The notes under the pieces were generated by a model. That model searched no databases. It was not told where the DNA came from and saw nothing but the letters and a program-made list of their open reading frames with translations. 19,032 nucleotides of DNA from Verrucomicrobia bacterium UBA1263 (GTDB lineage Bacteria; Verrucomicrobiota; Verrucomicrobiia; Limisphaerales; UBA1412): the NCBI GenBank assembly GCA_002308515.1, contig DBVN01000020.1, positions 1 to 19,032 of the forward strand. The letters run 5' to 3'. Positions 17,201-19,032 of the stretch are shown piece after piece. Position numbers and translations under genes: made by a program. Each line of letters begins with the position of its first letter. Position 1 is the first letter of the stretch.

Positions 17201-17896
17201 TGTTTGATTCTTATTGAATAGTACCCCTTCTCTACTGCTATAGTTCTTATTATTCAAACTAACAGCAATGCTTGTCAGACTTTTGCAATAAAATGCATAG
17301 CCACCAATAGAAGTCACACTGTCCGGTATCGTTATACTCGTCAGACTGCATCCAGAGAATGCAGCACCTCCGATAGAAGTCACTCTGGATGGAATCTTAA
17401 CATTAGTTAAACCTTTACAATCCTGAAATGCACTGTCGCCAATAGAGGTTACACTGTCTCCCATAGTTATACTTGTCAGACTGGCACAGTTCCAGAATGC
17501 CCACTTTCCAATAGAAGTCACACCGTTTCCTATAACTACACTGGTCAACTTGGGGCAGTTATAAAATGTCTCAGCTCCAATAGAAGTCACACTGTCTGAT
17601 ATCATTATACTTGTTAGCCTGTAGGATTCATAGAACGCTCTGTCTGCAATAGAAGTCACACTATATTTAATACCGTTATTCTTAACAGAAGCCGGGATCG
17701 TAACAGAATCCCATACAGAATTTCCATTCACTTCCACTGTTCCTGTGGAATCAGCTTCGGTCAGAACCTTGTAAGTCAGGTCACCCACTGTAAAGCTGTC
17801 GCCTACAGCGGCCTGAACTTGAGATGTGGTAAGCACAAAAGCAGACAGACTCAAAGTCATTACTGCTAAGCCATAAGTTAATTTATTCGTCATCAT
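14219..17896 (-). CDS. Secreted BspA-type LRR protein with BIG2 and Ig domains (1225 aa)
   Basis: Not a named gene. Seen: signal peptide (about 1-29, ending VQA); 14 BspA/Treponema-type leucine-rich repeats (about 75-435) of the form 'CxSLTSITIPDSVTSIGxxAF', most 23 residues long; then BIG2 (474-563), Ig (565-647), BIG2 (650-739), and four more Ig domains (742-825, 827-910, 912-995, 996-1079). Two glycine-tyrosine 'GxGY' turns follow (TDPGWGYDFVPKV, DNPGSGYSEETYV; 1080-1155), then a final ~70-residue module with LYQLESTVDHITWEKV. BspA-type LRRs are known in adhesins of oral and gut bacteria and of Trichomonas; adhesion is inferred here. No anchor or sorting signal is seen. ATG at 17896 or 17893 is possible. 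Its Ig and last modules are shared with the 8725-12783 protein. Confidence 0.88.
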   Translation of the reverse strand: MMTNKLTYGLAVMTLSLSAFVLTTSQVQAAVGDSFTVGDLTYKVLTEADSTGTVEVNGNSVWDSVTIPASVKNNGIKYSVTSIADRAFYESYRLTSIMISDSVTSIGAETFYNCPKLTSVVIGNGVTSIGKWAFWNCASLTSITMGDSVTSIGDSAFQDCKGLTNVKIPSRVTSIGGAAFSGCSLTSITIPDSVTSIGGYAFYCKSLTSIAVSLNNKNYSSREGVLFNKNQTVLIDYPKGKKGINYTIPSSVTSINYGAFSGCSLMSITIPNSMTSIETLVFARCSSLTSIMIPDSVTDIGDRAFEECTSLRSITIPNSVTSIGYNTFYNCKSLSSIEIPDSVTSIRQGALYNCSGLKSITIPDSVTSIENNTFWGCTSLTSITIPDSVNSIGTYAFCGCNSLKSITIPDSVTSIGYTVFYSCTNLTSVYYRGNPPSGGNDIYANTPSTLTSYYPAGNILWQAVIKNGKWQDRKTATWNPPTLSSISINGSNSVQVGGTATYTCTANYSDGSTITVTPIWSISSGTSYASITSGGVLTGKAAGTATVKAAYEGMTATKNVTVNAAAVKPSITTQPKSQTVNEGSSVIFSVVATGTAPLTYQWKKNGSNISGATSDSYAISSAKTSDAGSYTVTVSNSAGSVTSSTATLTVNVVTLSSISISGDSSVNVGSTATYTCKANYSDGTSKTVTPIWSISAGTSYASITSAGVLTGKEAGTATIQAKYTEGGVTKTVTMNVTVNAVVVKPSITTQPKSQTVNEGSSVTFDVTATGTDPLSYQWKKDGSNISGATGASYTISSAKTSDAGSYTVTVSNSAGSVTSSTATLTVTAKPTITVQPQNQTIKEGNAVIFSVTVTGAEPLSYQWYKNGFVLSGATENQYTIASVAESDAGQYFVIVSNSAGSVVSETASLVVTVPPVIVKQPESLSVLDGEEALFSVEAERTTKYQWFKDSEPINGATNAVYRIANTVMDDMGEYYVLVENEYHSVQSDTVTLEVYRLPVITKQPIGVGVSGGESATFSVEAENVTVYQWYKNGLAITGANESSYTIEAVNGYDVGEYSVVVSNEKASIVSDVVTLGISEAYRATAEPQVANGFVIGFVVTDPGWGYDFVPKVRVKDEFGEGAEAHCIVENGMIVGIVVDNPGSGYSEETYVKVGSPYKFNSLSIKVTEVEITMLLNLGELYQLESTVDHITWEKVGEPFIAEDEEVKLRLEVVDWVRYFRVHEVK
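15423..16466 (-). repeat. Tandem in-frame duplication of a BIG2-Ig block (about 528 bp)
   Basis: The DNA from 15423 and from 15951 runs almost identically for at least 80 bp, and the 'GGTTTGAC' landmark recurs at 15663 and 16191; the offset is 528 bp (176 codons). Near the BIG2 end the offset falls to 516 bp, explained by one 12-bp in-frame indel (extra residues of YTEGGVTKTV). Such DNA similarity points to a recent duplication. Confidence 0.85.
16630..17665 (-). repeat. About 14 leucine-rich repeats, mostly 69-bp units, in AT-rich DNA
   Basis: Repeating DNA, mostly 69 bp, encodes the VTSIxxxAF...LTSITIPDS repeats, with recurrent 'AATAGAAGTCACACT' and 'GTTATACT' words on the plus strand. The block looks clearly more AT-rich than neighbouring genes and uses the ATA isoleucine codon in SITI, unlike the housekeeping genes. 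One unit is interrupted around 17160-17280 by a longer loop (NKNYSSREGVLFNKNQ). Confidence 0.8.
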
Positions 17897-17969
17897 AGAA
17901 TTATTTCCAAATGTTCTAACTGCTTGACCAAAAGAGAAATGATCTGAAGAAATTTGAGAAGAATTTCAG

Positions 17970-18322
17970 CGGGAAAAAGAAAGGGTGAATCTCCACCAGT
18001 GCCACAACAGGACTTTTCCTGCTCTACGTGGTCAACATTCTGTTTCCCGACTCAAGGCTCTCCAAAGCCACACTACAAGGAAACACGAAGAGACACCCCA
18101 CGAGGGGGCGTTTCAAACGAATTTGGTCTTGTAGTTCTAAAATTTGGAGATCTTGAGCCAGACCGTACCGTTTTGACGCTAAGCGTTAAAACTATTTATT
18201 ATTCAATAATTTATCTTTATTCCCGTTCCTCATTAGCACCGTGCCACGAGGAACGACCAGAATAAAATAGCAGATATTTGTCCATCCTGCAAGACCGATA
18301 TTTTATGAAACACTAATGGACA
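17970..18322 (+). other. Structured non-coding region: candidate ncRNA or palindromic element
   Basis: No convincing gene covers 17897-18405. Within it I see: hairpin A (CGGGAAA 17970-17976 with TTTCCCG 18043-18049, then GAAT/ATTC, ACCA/TGGT, CAGGA/TCCTG stems separated by internal loops); hairpin B (CTCAAGG 18051-18057 with TCTTGAG 18151-18157, TCTCCAAA with TTTGGAGA, ACTACAAG with CTTGTAGT, CCCC/GGGG inside); a 23-bp near-palindrome (18170-18192); hairpin D (TTTATTC...CGTTCCTC 18216-18231 with GAGGAACG...GAATAAA 18248-18266); and TGTCCAT/ATGGACA (18279-18322). Stem imperfections at 18057/18151 and 18175/18187 are G-U on the plus strand but C-A on the minus. I do not recognise the family. 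It could also be a mobile-element end or DNA-level palindrome array. TTGACC at 17924-17929 is the only promoter-like word nearby. Confidence 0.5.
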
Positions 18323-18346
18323 CGGAGCCGAACGTCAGGATCAGGC

Positions 18347-18378
18347 AAAAAAAAGAGAGAGACTTTGTAGTCTCTCCC
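18347..18378 (-). terminator. Strong terminator of the Rpn-family nuclease gene
   Basis: A perfect 8-bp stem (GAGAGACT 18357-18364 with AGTCTCTC 18369-18376, 4-nt loop) is followed on the minus strand by eight T (18347-18354). It lies 27 bp beyond the stop of the gene to its right, so the structured region at 17970-18322 is not part of that transcript. Confidence 0.88.
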
Positions 18379-18405
18379 TGTAAAATCTATTCTATAAATC
18401 GGACT

Positions 18406-19032
18406 CTACTCCGCGTAAACGTACTTGGCCGCCTCTCGCTTAGAAAGGTGATATTTCATCGAAACCTTTTCAATAATTTGCTCATCCGTTTGTCCTAATT
18501 CTCGACAAACTTCTATCAAGGCTTTGATTCCTTCCAGGCGTCCTTCCAAACGGCCTTTCTGGATACCTTCTTCAACAAGTTCTTCTATTATTTTGCACAT
18601 TTCTTTTTCTCCTTTTCCGTTATTTTTTAAAAAGTTTATTCTCTCGGCAAGCACATCGTAGTGCATCTTCGAGGGATCCGTCTCCCTGAAATCGCTCATC
18701 AGCCAGCCGAAAGGATCATTCCCGGTATAAGCTCCATTGACATAGATGATATGTGAACCATCTCCCAAGGGTTCGCCGTTCTTTATATTGACCCTGTCAA
18801 AGATGTAGAGCGGTTCTCCCTCTTTGAATATATCTTCCTCGGTGATAAAGATCGTATAGCTGTCTTTGAGTTCTGAGTAATCTTTTCCCTTACCCAGCAT
18901 CTCTGTATCCATCAGCGCATTGTAAATACGAAGCCGTTTAGGATGCGCTCCTTTACTGTCCCGCTGGACCTCAATGTTGTATTGCTTACCGTCCTTATCC
19001 TCCGCTAGGACATCCAGACAAATCGAATGGCC
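18406..19032 (-). CDS. Rpn/PD-(D/E)XK-type nuclease (recombination-promoting or transposase-like), 5' end cut off
   Basis: 208 residues are visible, open to the right edge. Seen at the start: SICLDVLAEDKDGKQYNIEVQRD, the Asp...Glu-x-Gln core of the PD-(D/E)XK fold in Rpn/PDDEXK_2 proteins. It is followed by RLRIYNALMDTEMLGKGKDYSELKDSYTIFITEEDIF, a central region with GSHIIYVNGAYTGNDPFGWLMSDF, and a charged tail with GIQKGRLEGRLEGIKALIEV and a helical YHLSKREAAKYVYAE end. Rpn proteins are Mg-dependent DNA endonucleases that promote RecA-independent recombination; many members are annotated as transposases. The missing first residues would lie beyond 19032. A strong terminator follows. No inverted-repeat ends or target duplication are visible. 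Confidence 0.85.
   Translation of the reverse strand, partial: GHSICLDVLAEDKDGKQYNIEVQRDSKGAHPKRLRIYNALMDTEMLGKGKDYSELKDSYTIFITEEDIFKEGEPLYIFDRVNIKNGEPLGDGSHIIYVNGAYTGNDPFGWLMSDFRETDPSKMHYDVLAERINFLKNNGKGEKEMCKIIEELVEEGIQKGRLEGRLEGIKALIEVCRELGQTDEQIIEKVSMKYHLSKREAAKYVYAE

Noticed and set aside
16630..17665. Regularly spaced repeats that might suggest a CRISPR array
   Set aside because: The mostly 69-bp units are in frame and encode leucine-rich repeats; there are no unique spacers or cas genes.
17991..17998. CTCCACCA resembling the 3' end of a tRNA or tmRNA
   Set aside because: No T-arm (GGTTCGA-type), acceptor pairing or other tRNA features are found upstream; the bases belong to hairpin A.
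17954..18265. 103-codon plus-strand open frame with a TTG start
   Set aside because: It lies wholly over the inverted repeats of the structured block, has no recognisable domain, no good ribosome site and an odd composition; base pairing explains the sequence better.

Overview
The window looks like a chromosomal segment from a Gram-negative, LPS-bearing bacterium, most likely a Verrucomicrobiota member (perhaps Opitutae-like, perhaps gut or rumen). This is an inference. It rests on the BamD/LptE-like pair, the Dxs variant, an N-terminal zinc-ribbon protein, a PUR-repeat protein, and giant secreted Ig-repeat proteins with 'DG..W...LYRA'-type modules. No rRNA or tRNA was found to fix the taxonomy.

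Layout: almost everything is on the minus strand, so it reads right to left. From 8557 down to 2135 runs a compact housekeeping cluster: DUF1015 protein, xseB, dxs, icd, a BamD-like TPR protein and an LptE-like lipoprotein. Gaps are mostly under 50 bp, with an ATGA overlap (xseB/dxs) and a 1-bp junction (bamD/lptE), so it is probably one operon. It ends at a hairpin-plus-T terminator (2072-2100). After that comes the biotin pair bioD-bioA, with bioA running off the left edge.

The middle and right parts are accessory. A 1352-residue secreted GLUG/Ig protein (8725-12783) has its own near-consensus promoter. Next is a small PUR-alpha-like nucleic-acid-binding protein (minus) divergent from a zinc-ribbon protein (plus; 13424-13993). 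A 1225-residue BspA-type leucine-rich-repeat plus BIG2/Ig protein follows (14219-17896). The two giant proteins share Ig domains and a recurring ~70-residue module, so they probably belong to one family of surface or secreted adhesin-like proteins that grows by in-frame duplication. At the right edge is a partial Rpn/PD-(D/E)XK nuclease gene with a clear terminator.

The least explained stretch is 17897-18405 (509 bp, no convincing gene). Its part 17970-18322 holds a dense series of nested inverted repeats that fold into several long imperfect hairpins. Two of the imperfections are G-U compatible only on the plus strand, which suggests an uncharacterised structured RNA. This is the best candidate for something undescribed here.
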